The translations under genes and the position numbers were made by a program. Shown here one piece after another: positions 23,812 to 34,181 of a DNA stretch of 64,000 nt (position 1 is its first letter; every line of letters starts with the position of its first letter). The stretch comes from Cryptomeria japonica (lineage: Eukaryota > Streptophyta > Pinopsida > Cupressales > Cupressaceae), in contig NC_081414.1 in assembly GCF_030272615.1 (NCBI RefSeq), positions 312,621,664 through 312,685,663 on the forward strand, written 5' to 3'. Below the pieces are notes generated by a model. The model ran no database searches and was not told the DNA's origin. It saw only the letters and a list, made by a program, of their open reading frames with translations.

Positions 23812-25369
23812 GTTTCTAGCACACCTGGTGGGACCAATTGAACTATCTCAGTTCAAGTTTTCTCATTGCTTGCTGATATTTGGTGTGTATCAATAATTTT
23901 TGCCTTCGGAGACAACTTTTTCACATACCTAGTGAATCTAAGAAGAAATATACTGGTCAAGCAACCCTAAGCCCAATTCAAGCTAAAGATTCAATGTGTT
24001 CTTAAGTTCATTAAGCCTTAGACATGCATCTTTCAAGCACCTAGAAACTCTACTATCAATTTGGCAAATCTATTGGTATGTTATTTATCTCTAATTGAAT
24101 GGGCCTATTTGCTATTTTAAGCATTTCATTAAACAAGTTATACCTATTCCAAATGATTTATAATGAATATATATCATGAGAATACCTTCTTTTCCCATCC
24201 ATCCAATGAGCCTACTGGTTATTTTCCTTCTCATTAGCAATATCAAACTAGGAATGCTCCTAGTTTCATCCAGAACAACCTCGCTGCAATAGGGTGTCAG
24301 CATATCCGATATGTTTTCCACCCTCCCACCCCTGGTCAACCTTCGTGGAAACCTAGACATGCTTATCAACAACCCCAAGAGGCCTATTTTAGTTCCTTCT
24401 AACATGCCCATCAAAATGTGAAAAGACCGAAAGATGTCAACATCAGAGATATAATGTTGAACTTCCAAGAACAATTACAAGCTATTGAGAGGAAGCAGGA
24501 GTATAGTTTACAAGAAGTTCAAACTACTTATCAAGCTTAACTTCAATAGAAACAGATGGAAACTCAAAGGAAAAAACATGAGGACTTCCTTGCAAAGCAA
24601 CTTGCTTATGCTAGGAAGGACAAAATTTAGTAGCTATAGTACCTATAGAAATGCAACTCGTATAGAGGAGGATTTTGCCCCTAGGATTCCCAAAATTGAA
24701 ATTCCAATCTTTAAGCAAGGGAGAACTCCTAAGCCTTCAAATAAAAGTCTTATGTTTAAAATCCCAAGTTTCAAAGGAGGTCAAGTTATTGTTTTATAAG
24801 ATCCTTCCCCTCGCCAGCCTCCCTTGAAACATCCCCTACCAAATCAATCTTCTTTTATTGACACTATTTCACTCTTCAAAGGTGGACCTTTTGTCTAGAA
24901 AGATAATTGGCATGGTCAAAAAGGAGGAGGGGAGGTGTTGTCTGGTAGTCATGATCTCCCTTATGCTCAACAAGATCAAGGTTTAGACCTATTGTAAAGA
25001 AAATTCAAAGATAATCTAGAGCAATAGGGTATTGAGCGAGAATGTGAGGACAACATGGAGTAGCCAACTAGATAAGTTCATGATGTTGATCACTCAAAAC
25101 ATAAGTCACCCTATGATGAGAATGGTGAAGAAGATTTTTTTTTAATGTCTTACCTACTTTTGTTCCATTTTTAGAGGATAGGATGGAGATTGATGCTCCT
25201 TTATGTTAAAGGGATGTGGTTGTTGCTACACATGTTGTTGATGCCACAAAAAATGATGTTATCGGTACTAATAGTATAGGGAATAGATCGTGCCATGATC
25301 TTGAGGTTATTGTAGTTGGTTTCCAAGAGGAAGAAACAAAAACAAAGAGGCAATCTGAAGATTTTAGAT
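23812..25369 (+). pseudogene. Gag-like remnant of the outer element, upstream part
   Basis: Broken plus-strand frames include a coiled-coil piece near 24450-24660 (MLNFQEQLQAIERKQEYSLQ, then KQMETQRKKHEDFLAKQLAY), which is typical of a gag-like structural protein. A later frame (about 25220-25369) is open up to the insertion point of the nested element. Several stops are present. No zinc knuckle was found. Confidence 0.5.
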
Positions 25370-25374
25370 CATCC
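25370..25374. repeat. Target site duplication CATCC of the gag-only element (right copy CTTCC)
   Basis: CATCC at 25370-25374 and CTTCC at 33192-33196 flank the nested element, differing at one base. Removing the element and one copy leaves a continuous reading frame of the outer element across the junction, which supports these boundaries. Confidence 0.75.
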
Positions 25375-25546
25375 TGTAGCATCCTAAAATTGTGACACTT
25401 GCAATTTCGACTGCATTTCGGTCTTCACGATGGCGATGCAACATGCAACCTGAATGGAGACCCCGAAACCTGATTATGACACTGAAAACTGCATTTTCTT
25501 GCACCCTGGCCTGAACCTCCTTTGCACCCTGCTGTCCCGGGAGGTG

Positions 25547-25604
25547 GGACCAGAGCGCCCAGCGCCCTGGTCCCCCAGGACCATGGCGCCCAGCGCCCTG
25601 GTCC
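25547..25604. repeat. Pair of GC-rich hairpins in the 5' LTR
   Basis: Two adjacent inverted repeats, each with 12-base arms and the loop CCA: GGACCAGAGCGC with GCGCCCTGGTCC, and GGACCATGGCGC with GCGCCCTGGTCC, each with one non-Watson-Crick position. In the 3' LTR the second one (32175-32201) is a perfect 12-base stem. They stand out sharply from the A+T-rich surroundings. Confidence 0.85.
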
Positions 25605-25727
25605 CTGGGTCCTATTTTGGGCCCGGTCTCTTTTGGACTTCGGGTCTTTATGTTTGCAAATTGGAAAATTATCTTTCCTGGTCGGCCTAAGGTCGGGAAA
25701 ATCAGTCTATCAGCCCTAAATGACAAG

Positions 25728-25735
25728 TATATAAA
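25728..25735 (+). promoter_or_regulatory. LTR TATA box
   Basis: TATATAAA inside AAGTATATAAAC; the 3' LTR has GCATATAAAC. The related LTR fragment at 58396 has AAGTATATAA at the same relative place, so it is the conserved core promoter. Confidence 0.6.
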
Positions 25736-26215
25736 CTACATTTTCCTCTCTCATTTGGAGAGATACATACATGATGGAAAAAGCGTGGAAACTATACTTA
25801 AGCATTCAAGCATTCAAGCATTCCTTCAAGCAATTGATCATTTCAAGTCTCCATTCAAGGCTAAGTGTTGCATTCAAGACAAGGATTCAACCATTGAAGA
25901 GGAGATCACTTACAACATACTACTACAACATACAACAAACAACAACATCTATACCTTCGCACATAAGGATACAAACATCCTTACAACAAGGTATTAGTAC
26001 TTGTTTTACATTACAGGCATTTACATTTACAGTATTGCTCATTTCTTGGTTAATTCCAAAACTGGGGTTTGACCTAAAGGCAAACCCCTAATCCCTAACC
26101 CCCCAATCGTCTTCGCTTTTCTGTGTGTAGGTTGCAGGTACGTGGCTGAAATTGAAGATCTGGAATCCTTGTGCAAAGACGAACAGATCCCCCTTCGTTT
26201 CGCGGATTTTTCGGA

Positions 26216-26243
26216 GGACCATGGCGCTCGGGCGCCATCGTCC
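26216..26243. repeat. Third GGACC hairpin of the 5' LTR
   Basis: GGACCATGGCGC and GCGCCATCGTCC form a 12-base stem with one mismatch. The 3' LTR copy is at 32789-32815 with two further changes. Confidence 0.75.
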
Positions 26244-26618
26244 CGACAACTTTTGCTCAAATTTGCAGGACAGTGCCGTATCGACATTTTACTGCTAATT
26301 CCAGGTCCGCAGCTTCATCCTATATCCCTATCTCAGTTTATAAGAGAATCTTTGTCAATTTCTATGCATTCCTAGCTCAATTTTTCTATCAACATTCTTT
26401 ACAAAAGAGGGTAGCCTTGTTGTCATAACCCTTGAAACACATTTAGCATCCAATCTTGCATTGCGTGGGATTGGATCTTGTGGGTTTCAACCCCTCTTTT
26501 GAATGTAAAGTCTCTCCCCTAAGTGAAAAACATCAACCCTAGTGAATCTCCCTTCTCTCTCCTTGGAGTTGGAAGAGGGGAGAGCAACTAGGGTTCGATC
26601 GCGATTTTCCGCTTTACA

Positions 26619-26643
26619 TTTTGGTGAACCCGACGTGAACATC
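26619..26643 (+). promoter_or_regulatory. Putative primer-binding site
   Basis: Directly after the LTR end comes TTTTGGTGAACCCGACGTGA. The position is that of a tRNA primer site. The sequence is not the tRNA-iMet complement used by the Copia elements elsewhere in this window, and I cannot name the tRNA. Confidence 0.45.
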
Positions 26644-27794
26644 CTTTCTGATTATTCATGGTTAGATCTGAAAATTGGATTCCTTGATTAAATTTCCATG
26701 TTTTATCCTTTGCAAATTTTAGAGGTTGATTGCATAAAAACCCTAAATTTTCTTAATTGAACTTGCGAAATGTCTAAATGTTAATGCTTGTTTCAGATCT
26801 GCCCTTCTATTACAAATTATCAATTCATATCTATGCTTTAATTTTGAAAATTAAGTGGTTAAGTGTCAAAACCCTAATTTTTGAAACCCTCTTGATTCAA
26901 CCTTTGTCCGACAATTTCACTGATCAAAACATCTCCAAATCAGCTGTAACTTTGGATTCCGCAATAAAATCACAATATCTTTCATCCCTGAAAATTTGGA
27001 AAAAAGTTGCGAGGACCGTGTGCACTCCGAGCGCCATCGTCCCCGACATTTTTTCTGAAATTTCGGGAGCGAGATCTTACTATATTTTCCTGCTAAAATC
27101 CAGAATTTTGGCTGATTTTATCAAATCTAACACTTTCAAAATTACAGTCAAAGTTGGTCTTGTGATTGCTTGGATTAAGGCTTCTAAACATTCAAAAATC
27201 ATCAAAATTGAAATTTTGTGTCAAAATTGTGTTTCTTACTATCCTAAATCTGAAAAGTGTGTTTGCATTCATTCGAAATTTCAGTGCTTTATTCAAATTC
27301 TTACAATTTGTGACTTTTGAAATTAAGTGCTTAATTACAACAACTTTAATTTCCACTTTCAAAATTGAATTTTGCGTGAAATTGAGTCAATTTTCAAATT
27401 TCAAAACTTGCATTGCTTTTGGTATTCCCTCTAAAATCATAAAATTCAAAATTTCAGTTTCCCTCTCTTTTTCAAAATTCAAATTTTTGCATTTTTCGAC
27501 AATCTTGGTAGGGTTCAATTTCGAGATTGCAACTTTAATTTGGCCTATCTATAGATCGTAAAATCACTCAATTCTTTCAGATTAGCTCTAAAATCATCAT
27601 AACTTTCATCCCTGCAAATTTCAAAAAAAGTTGCCAGGACCGTGTGCACTCCGAAGCGCCACGGTCCCTGACATTTTTTCTGAAATTTCGGGAGATTGTC
27701 CTGATTGTATTTAACAGCTTAAATCCAGAAGATTGGCTGATTTTACTGAAAATTGCTACCTCTAAAATCAAAATTTTCTCTCCCTCTCTAGTGC
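26644..27794 (+). other. Leader of the gag-only element with an internal 160-base repeat
   Basis: A long untranslated leader. Segments around 26965-27130 and 27590-27760 are imperfect copies of each other, and both resemble the LTR segment around 26205-26310. Each contains a GGACC...GTCC hairpin (27013-27042 and 27637-27667). The frames within it are T-rich and I do not consider them genes. A dimerisation or packaging role is possible but only a guess. Confidence 0.6.
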
Positions 27795-30700
27795 ATGAGT
27801 TTTACAACAATAAGTCCTACTTACACTAATCCCGTTAGACGAAGTTGTAGAATTAAGTCTTTCCAAGGTTTAATTACTGAGGAGATGGAACCTAATTTGA
27901 ATAGCCTTTTTAACGAGGACATGGGTAATTCCTCTAATCCTCTTAATGATGAAGAAGCTCTCCATGAGGTTTTTGAAGAACAAATTTCGAAATTGGATAA
28001 CCAATTTGACGATTTTCGACAATGGATGTCTCAAGAATACCCCGATAGTCAAGCTCTTCCTTTAATTGAGGGTCTAAAATGTATGCTTCAAAGTGATAAG
28101 AATGGAATTGATATTTTGCGTGGTATTGCACACATTGTGGATTCGAATGTGATGCCTATGAAGAGTTGTGCCGAAACCTTAGGTTATACACAACCTCCTA
28201 CTCAAGACAATCATTCTATTCCTTTGACGACTTCTATTGCTAGCATACCTACCTTTACATCAAACATAATGGCTACTTCTACACAAGACATTCCTCCTGT
28301 GATCACCAGTCACGGGGGCAATCCTTCTTCTTCAATTAACCCTCTTCCTTCATTTAATCCGACTTCTTCATTCATTCCTTCAATGAGTGTCCCTATTATA
28401 TCTCCACAAATGAACATGACGCAAGGGGGCAATTCATCCAATCATTCCATTCCTCCTTGTAGTGTTCCTCCTGTCCAATCATCTCCTATGACTAATTATC
28501 ATAGGGTCCCACCACCTTACTCTTTACCTTCTTTCAATAACATAACACCTCCATCACAATCTAACACGTCTAATATGAACTCTTCGACTGAAGCGACCAT
28601 TAACAATCTTGCACAAACTGTCTCTTCTTTACAGCAACAAATTGCCTCTATGAATCAATCTAAGTTTAGTGTGCCCACATTTGATGTTGCGAGCCCACTT
28701 TCTCTTGACATTGTTCGAGCTATTCCCCCTAAACATGTTGAAATTCCACATTTGGAGCTTTATAATGGTAAAGGTGATCCTCTAACACATGTTAAGACTT
28801 TTCAAACAATATGTACCGATTTTGCTTATGACCAAAGGTTGCTTGCAAAATTGTTTACTAGAACATTAAGAGACAAAGCCCTACAATGGTATTGCTCGTT
28901 GCCTTCTTATTCTATTACTTCTTTCGAACAACTTGCAAATGCTTTCATTCAACAATTTCAAAACAATATAAGTCCTAAAGTTACTTTGATTGATTTAATG
29001 CATTGTAAACAAGGTGTTAAAGAAAAAGTGACTGATTTCATTGGTAGATATAAGCATTTGTATGCTCAAATTTCTTTTCCAGTGCCTGACAATGATATTC
29101 AAAGAATCTTTATTTCTAATTTACAAAAAGATATTCGAGACAAACTTCTATTTTTTGAGTTTACTTCTTTCCAACAGTTGTGTGCAACTCTTCACAATTA
29201 TCAATTGACTGTGAGTCAAATGGAACAATCACATCCTATGGCTCCGAGTGATAAGGGTGATAGCAGTCAACAACCATTTGGGAAGTTTAAACCGAATAGA
29301 GATTCCATCAAATTCAATGAAAACATCATCAACAACAATGTGAATGCAGCATCAGGTGTGCCTCCTATTTCTAAATTTTTCAAGAAAGAAAGAAAGTATA
29401 CTCCTTTGAATGAATCATTGCATAGTATTATGAATAAGTTATTGGAACAAAATGTGCTTACTCTTCCTCCTATAAGACAAATTGATCCTGCAAAGATTAC
29501 TTCACCTTATTTTGATAACAAAGCTTTTTGTCAATTTCATCGTCAGCCTGGGCATGATACTGAAAAATGTTTTTCTTTAAAGGGTAAAATTCAAGATTTG
29601 ATTGATAATAATACTATTTCTGTTTCTGGAGTGAATGATAAAGGCAATACATCTGTAGCTCCTCCTAATCAAAATCTTCAGATTTTCACTGATCCATTAC
29701 CTTCTCATACCTCTAATGCGATTGAGACTAATGATTCCTCTCTTTCATCTGATGGTCTTGTGTCTATGACTCCAAATGTGATTAACTTTGTAGAGCAGCA
29801 AGAAAACCCTAAAGAACCTTCCATCACATTTGATTCCAGTGAAACCATTAGGGCACCTGATGGTCCTTTATACATAGTTGCAAAAGTCAAGAATACACCT
29901 TGTCGTGGAGTGCTTATTGATCCTTCGTGCATGGTTAATGTTATTACTGAAGAATTTCTTTTTACTTTGCAATTGAATCAAGTGATATATGACAAAACAG
30001 ACGTGGTTGTGAAATTATTTGATGCATTTTCTTCTCCTGCAATTGGTTCTATTACATTACCTATTGAGGTCCATAACAAATCCCTTGATGTGAACTTTGC
30101 TATTATTCCTTCATCCGAACAATTTCGTGTGAAGCTTGGCTATCCTTGGCTATCTTCCATGAAAGCTATTGCTTCTCCTATCCACAAGTGTTTGAAATTT
30201 CCCCATAATGGTGAAGTTGTTACTGTCAATCATAGTCTCTTTAAACCAGCTGAAAGAACTTCTAGTGTTCCTCTTGATTACTTTTGGCCTAAACAATTCC
30301 AATCTCTTCCTCCGCGAAGTGATCATCTTTTCAAATCTTATCAAAAGTGGAAAAAAGATATGATCCTATCTCTAAGTGAACCTAGAACACCCAAACTTGA
30401 CATTCCTATCATTCTTGAGAAGGAAGTTCTTCCTTTGAAAGATAAAACTAATGTCTTTCCTCAAAAAGATTCCCAACCCATCCCTATGGATGTGACTATG
30501 CCTATGATTAATAAACTTCCTAAAAGTAGACCTATCCCTCCTTGTCATGATGGACTTGCTCTCCTTCCTAAACCAAATATTCCTCCCTTATATGGAGCAG
30601 TTCCTCCTCCTTCCTCTTATGGAGAGAAGAGACCTTCCTCTTCTCCTATTATTCAGCCTAAGAGACCACAACCTAAACACCCAAGTGATAAGGATGAGAA

Positions 30701-31223
30701 CATTCCTCCTCCTCAATCTTCTCAACTTCCTACTAAGACTAGACGAAATCGTTCTGCACGTGAACGCCGGCGAAAGCGTCGTCTTAGAGCTCAAAATTTG
30801 CAGTCTCCAAAAAAACCTTCAACAAGCCTTATTCCATTTTCTCCTCAGCCGGAAATTGAGCCTAAATCTCCTAAACATAAGATGCATGATGGTCTTGATC
30901 CTGTGCGAGTTAAAGATCCTATTTTTATAAATCTTGATGATGATCTAGATGAAAATGTTATTCATGATGCAAATGCTACTTCTCTTGCTTCTGATAGTGA
31001 ATATGAACTTGTTGATATTGATAACCATTTATCCAATGAATTTTCTAAAGCACTTATCCTAGCTCCTAGACAAGAACACCGTGGCTTGGGATATGAACAT
31101 AGCCCTTGTTTGGATCTTGTGATAGCTCCATCTGCTGTGTTGAATGTTCCTCCTCTAGCGTGTTCCCTACCTTCCCGAAACATTGATCAGCAAGATCGGG
31201 GGGTAGATGACGTGCTAGACTAG
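27795..31223 (+). CDS. Gag polyprotein with protease-like domain of a gag-only LTR element
   Basis: 1142 codons without interruption. Residues 1-120 are acidic and helical; 130-300 are a Ser/Pro/Asn-rich linker; about 315-475 is a retrotransposon gag domain (VEIPHLELYNGKGDPLTHVK to the ALQWYCSLP region). Near 578 is a knuckle of the form C-x2-H-x4-H-x4-C (CQFHRQPGHDTEKC). About 685-815 resembles a retropepsin domain (GVLIDPSCMVNVI, then LGYPWLSSMKAIASPIHKCL), but the usual Asp-Ser/Thr/Gly-Gly motif reads Asp-Pro-Ser. The last 330 residues are Pro-rich with an Arg-rich stretch (RRNRSARERRRKRRLRAQ, about 984-1001), which suits RNA binding or nuclear import. No pol follows. An ATG at 27885 is an alternative start. 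The product probably builds virus-like particles; protease activity is doubtful. Confidence 0.85.
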   Translation: MSFTTISPTYTNPVRRSCRIKSFQGLITEEMEPNLNSLFNEDMGNSSNPLNDEEALHEVFEEQISKLDNQFDDFRQWMSQEYPDSQALPLIEGLKCMLQSDKNGIDILRGIAHIVDSNVMPMKSCAETLGYTQPPTQDNHSIPLTTSIASIPTFTSNIMATSTQDIPPVITSHGGNPSSSINPLPSFNPTSSFIPSMSVPIISPQMNMTQGGNSSNHSIPPCSVPPVQSSPMTNYHRVPPPYSLPSFNNITPPSQSNTSNMNSSTEATINNLAQTVSSLQQQIASMNQSKFSVPTFDVASPLSLDIVRAIPPKHVEIPHLELYNGKGDPLTHVKTFQTICTDFAYDQRLLAKLFTRTLRDKALQWYCSLPSYSITSFEQLANAFIQQFQNNISPKVTLIDLMHCKQGVKEKVTDFIGRYKHLYAQISFPVPDNDIQRIFISNLQKDIRDKLLFFEFTSFQQLCATLHNYQLTVSQMEQSHPMAPSDKGDSSQQPFGKFKPNRDSIKFNENIINNNVNAASGVPPISKFFKKERKYTPLNESLHSIMNKLLEQNVLTLPPIRQIDPAKITSPYFDNKAFCQFHRQPGHDTEKCFSLKGKIQDLIDNNTISVSGVNDKGNTSVAPPNQNLQIFTDPLPSHTSNAIETNDSSLSSDGLVSMTPNVINFVEQQENPKEPSITFDSSETIRAPDGPLYIVAKVKNTPCRGVLIDPSCMVNVITEEFLFTLQLNQVIYDKTDVVVKLFDAFSSPAIGSITLPIEVHNKSLDVNFAIIPSSEQFRVKLGYPWLSSMKAIASPIHKCLKFPHNGEVVTVNHSLFKPAERTSSVPLDYFWPKQFQSLPPRSDHLFKSYQKWKKDMILSLSEPRTPKLDIPIILEKEVLPLKDKTNVFPQKDSQPIPMDVTMPMINKLPKSRPIPPCHDGLALLPKPNIPPLYGAVPPPSSYGEKRPSSSPIIQPKRPQPKHPSDKDENIPPPQSSQLPTKTRRNRSARERRRKRRLRAQNLQSPKKPSTSLIPFSPQPEIEPKSPKHKMHDGLDPVRVKDPIFINLDDDLDENVIHDANATSLASDSEYELVDIDNHLSNEFSKALILAPRQEHRGLGYEHSPCLDLVIAPSAVLNVPPLACSLPSRNIDQQDRGVDDVLD

Positions 31224-31971
31224 ATACATTAGCATAGCAGATTCTCTCCTCCTCTCTTGTGTTACTTCTTCTATACGTTATTCTCATTCTTCTATTTGTT
31301 GTCCTTGGTGTTGTCTACTCGAGGACGATGCAAAGCATTGAGATCTCTTTTGGTCTCTCTCATGTTGACTCAAAAGACACATGTGTTCCCTTCTTCTAGG
31401 TGACCTTCCTTGATTGGGGAATGAAGAACAATTATGCATACATACATATGATATATATACATGAATTATCATACAGCATACTGACCCCGAGGAAAGCGAA
31501 GTCACCTTGTGCTTTGTGTTTTGTGTCTATTATCCTTGGGCTTATCTCACACTTGGGGGCTAAATCCTTGTGATAACGTGCTCCTTTCCCTTTTTCATTT
31601 TCTTATATGTATCACTACCTTAAAGCAATCACCCCCGGTGAGGTGTGTGCGATCGCTTTAACGTAGGGGGGCATACATCCCGTTCATATCTTTTCAAGAT
31701 ACTTGAAAATTTCTTGGCAAATTTAACCTTGCCTTGAAAATTTTTGATATCTTTCTTGCATGACTCATAGTGAGGGAACCTTACTACTGACAGTCATGGT
31801 TCTCCCTCGTGATCTTCCCTTTTACTTTGTCAATCGAAGTCGTAAGATCCTTAGTCCACTGGGGGCTTGGTGTATCTTGCCTCCTTGATGTGGTGAAAGT
31901 CTTTCAATGTTGTTTCCTTGTACTTTACCGGAAGTATGAGCATACATACTCCCGCTAAAGTGGGGGCTAAA
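31224..31971 (+). other. 3' internal region and polypurine tract of the gag-only element
   Basis: Non-coding sequence after the gag stop. It holds several GGGGGCT motifs (near 31555, 31862 and 31961) and ends with the purine-rich AAAGTGGGGGCTAAA at 31957-31971, directly before the 3' LTR, as expected of the plus-strand primer. Nothing here resembles pol. Confidence 0.7.
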
Positions 31972-33191
31972 TGTAGCATCCTAAAATTGCGACACTTGCA
32001 ATTTCGACTGCATTTCGGTCTTCACGATGGCGACGCAACACGCAACCTGAATGGAGACCCCGAAACCTGATTATGACACTGAAAACTGCATTTTCTTGCA
32101 CCCTGGCCTGAACCTCCTTTGCACCCTGCTGTCTCGAGAGGTGGGACCAGAGCGCCCAGCGCCCTGGTCTTGAAGGACCAGGGCGCCCAGCGCCCTGGTC
32201 CCTGGGTCCTATTTTGGGCCCGGTCTCTTTTGGACTTCGGGTCTTTATGTTTGCAAATTGGAAAATTATCTTTCCTGGTCGGCCTAAGGTCGGGAAAATC
32301 AGTCTATCAGCCCTAAATGACAAGCATATAAACTACATTTTCCTCTCTCATTTGGAGAGATACATACATGATGGAAAAAGCGTGGAAACTATACTCAAGC
32401 ATTCAAGCATTCCTTCAAGCAATTGATCATTTCAAGTCTCCATTCAAGGCTAAGTGTTGCATTCAAGACAAGGATTCAACCATTGAAGAGGAGATCACTT
32501 ACAACATACAACAAACAACATCTATACCTTCGCACATAAGGATACAAACATCCTTACAACAAGGTATTAGTACTTGTTTTACATTACAGGCATTTACATT
32601 TACAGTATTGCTCATTTCTTGGTTAATTCCAAAACTGGGGTTTGACCTAAAGGCAAACCCCTAATCCCTAACCCCCCAATCGTCTTTGCTTTTCTGTGTG
32701 TAGGTTGCAGGTACGTGGCTGAAATTGAAGATCTGGAATCCTTGTGTAGAGACGAACAGATCCCCCTTCGTTTCGCGGATTTTTCGGAGGACCATGGCGC
32801 TCAGGTGCCATCGTCCCGGCAACTTTTGCTCAAATTTGCAGGACAACGCCGTATCGACATTTTACTGCTAATTCCAGGTCCGCAGCTTCATCCTATATCC
32901 CTATCTCAGTTTATAAGCGAATCTTTGTCACTTTCTATGCATTCCTAGCTCAATTCTTCTATCAACATTCTTTACAAAAGAGGGTAGCCTTGCTGTCATA
33001 ACCCTTGAAACACATTTAGCATCCAATCTTGCATTGCGTGGGATTGGATCTTGTGGGTTTCAACCCCTCTTTTGAATGTAAAGTCTCTCCCCTAAGTGAA
33101 AACCATCAACCCTAGTGAATCTCCCTTCTCTCTCCTTGGAGTTGGAAGAGGGGAGAGCAACTAGGGTTCGATCGTGATTTTCCGCTTTACA
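31972..33191 (+). repeat. 3' LTR of the gag-only element
   Basis: 1220 bases, TGTAGCATCC to GCTTTACA. It carries hairpins at 32144-32170, 32175-32201 (perfect 12-base arms) and 32789-32815. The identity to the 5' LTR is high and the indels are confined to short tandem repeats. Confidence 0.9.
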
Positions 33192-34181
33192 CTTCCTATG
33201 AAGTTTCTCATGAATCTGAGGTTGGTGCTGATGAGCTACATATCAGCACATGTGATTATGATATATGTTGGTTCTACCTTGTCCCTGAATGTGATGATGT
33301 TGAATATGAAGTCTTCATTCAAGGTGGAGATATTTCTTTTATCATTAAGGATAATGTGCCCAAGATTGACTGTCTCACTTGGGACCAGTAATATCATAGA
33401 TGGTGAAGATGAGGAGCAACATACATGTCAACAAAGTAATTCTCTTGTTGCTCAAATTGATAGTATACCCGAGCTTCAAAGTTTTCTATTTGATGTGCAC
33501 AAGGAGGCCCCTTGTGTAGGTCAAGAAAGAGGTATGGTATGCTTTTCATCACCATGTGAATTTGAGGCCTTTTCTTTTGGTTTCAACTCATGCTTAGAGG
33601 AGGTCGGCAACAATGGAAATAATGATGTCTCATTGTATGAAGAAAATGCTTTCTCTTTTGCAAGGGGTAGTTCTTTTGAGGCTAACCCGATCCGAAAAAT
33701 ACTACTCCCTTGCTATTGTATGTATGCTTGATACCTCCTCAAATGTATCAAATGCCTACATTCTATGGCTTCCTTATGGTGGAAAGGTGAATGGTGAAGT
33801 GTTGTTTCACCATACAAGCATTATTTATTATTTGATGCATGCATACAAGGGACTTCAATTGTTGCAATAGGGTAGTAAATAAAACTATGGTACAAGGGAG
33901 ATCAACTCCTTCAAAATATTTGTATTTGATAGAGAAAAATGCATCTGTTATCTCTTGTTGTAAATCAATGTAAATGTTATATTAGAGTTTGTTTTGCTTT
34001 CATAAGTGTTGTTGCACCTATTACATTCTCCTTAAGAGAATGTATGCTCTAGTTTCCAACGTCCCTCTCAGTGTTGGCATGCACATGTTTTGGGTCCTTC
34101 CAGTGACTTAGTTCCCAATGGATGCTTGAGGCCTTTAGATCTCATGCTTAGCATGCAAACATCTTGTAGAGATTGCCAAAA
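33192..34181 (+). pseudogene. Gag-like remnant of the outer element, downstream part
   Basis: The frame entering from before the nested insertion continues here (EVSHESEVGADELHI, STCDYDICWFYLVPECDD, ISFIIKDNVPKIDCLTWDQ) to a stop near 33391. It continues in broken form to about 33730. The rest, to 34181, is non-coding. The protein is acidic and I do not recognise its family. No pol domains are present. Confidence 0.5.

Larger units (their letters stand above)
25375..26618 (+). repeat. 5' LTR of the gag-only element
   Basis: 1244 bases, starting TGTAGCATCC and ending GCTTTACA. It contains the TATA box at 25728-25735 and three GC-rich hairpins (25547-25573, 25578-25604, 26216-26243). Compared with the 3' LTR it has an extra ATTCAAGC-type repeat near 25805 and a longer CAACATAC-type repeat near 25915. 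Confidence 0.9.
25375..33191 (+). mobile_element. Gag-only LTR retrotransposon (TR-GAG type), young, nested
   Basis: LTRs at 25375-26618 and 31972-33191 begin TGTAGCATCC and end GCTTTACA. They differ by about two dozen substitutions plus a few small indels by eye. Between them are a primer-site-like sequence, a 1.2 kb leader, one 1142-codon intact ORF, a 0.75 kb tail and a purine tract just before the 3' LTR. There is no reverse transcriptase, RNase H or integrase, and the space between ORF and LTR is too short to have held them. This matches the published class of terminal-repeat-with-gag-domain elements, which depend on another element's pol. Confidence 0.9.

Noticed and set aside
26778-27561. 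Plus-strand frames of 180 and 131 codons in the leader of the gag-only element
   Set aside because: Phe/Ile/Lys-rich composition follows from the A+T-rich leader; there is no domain and the leader position is untranslated in this element class.
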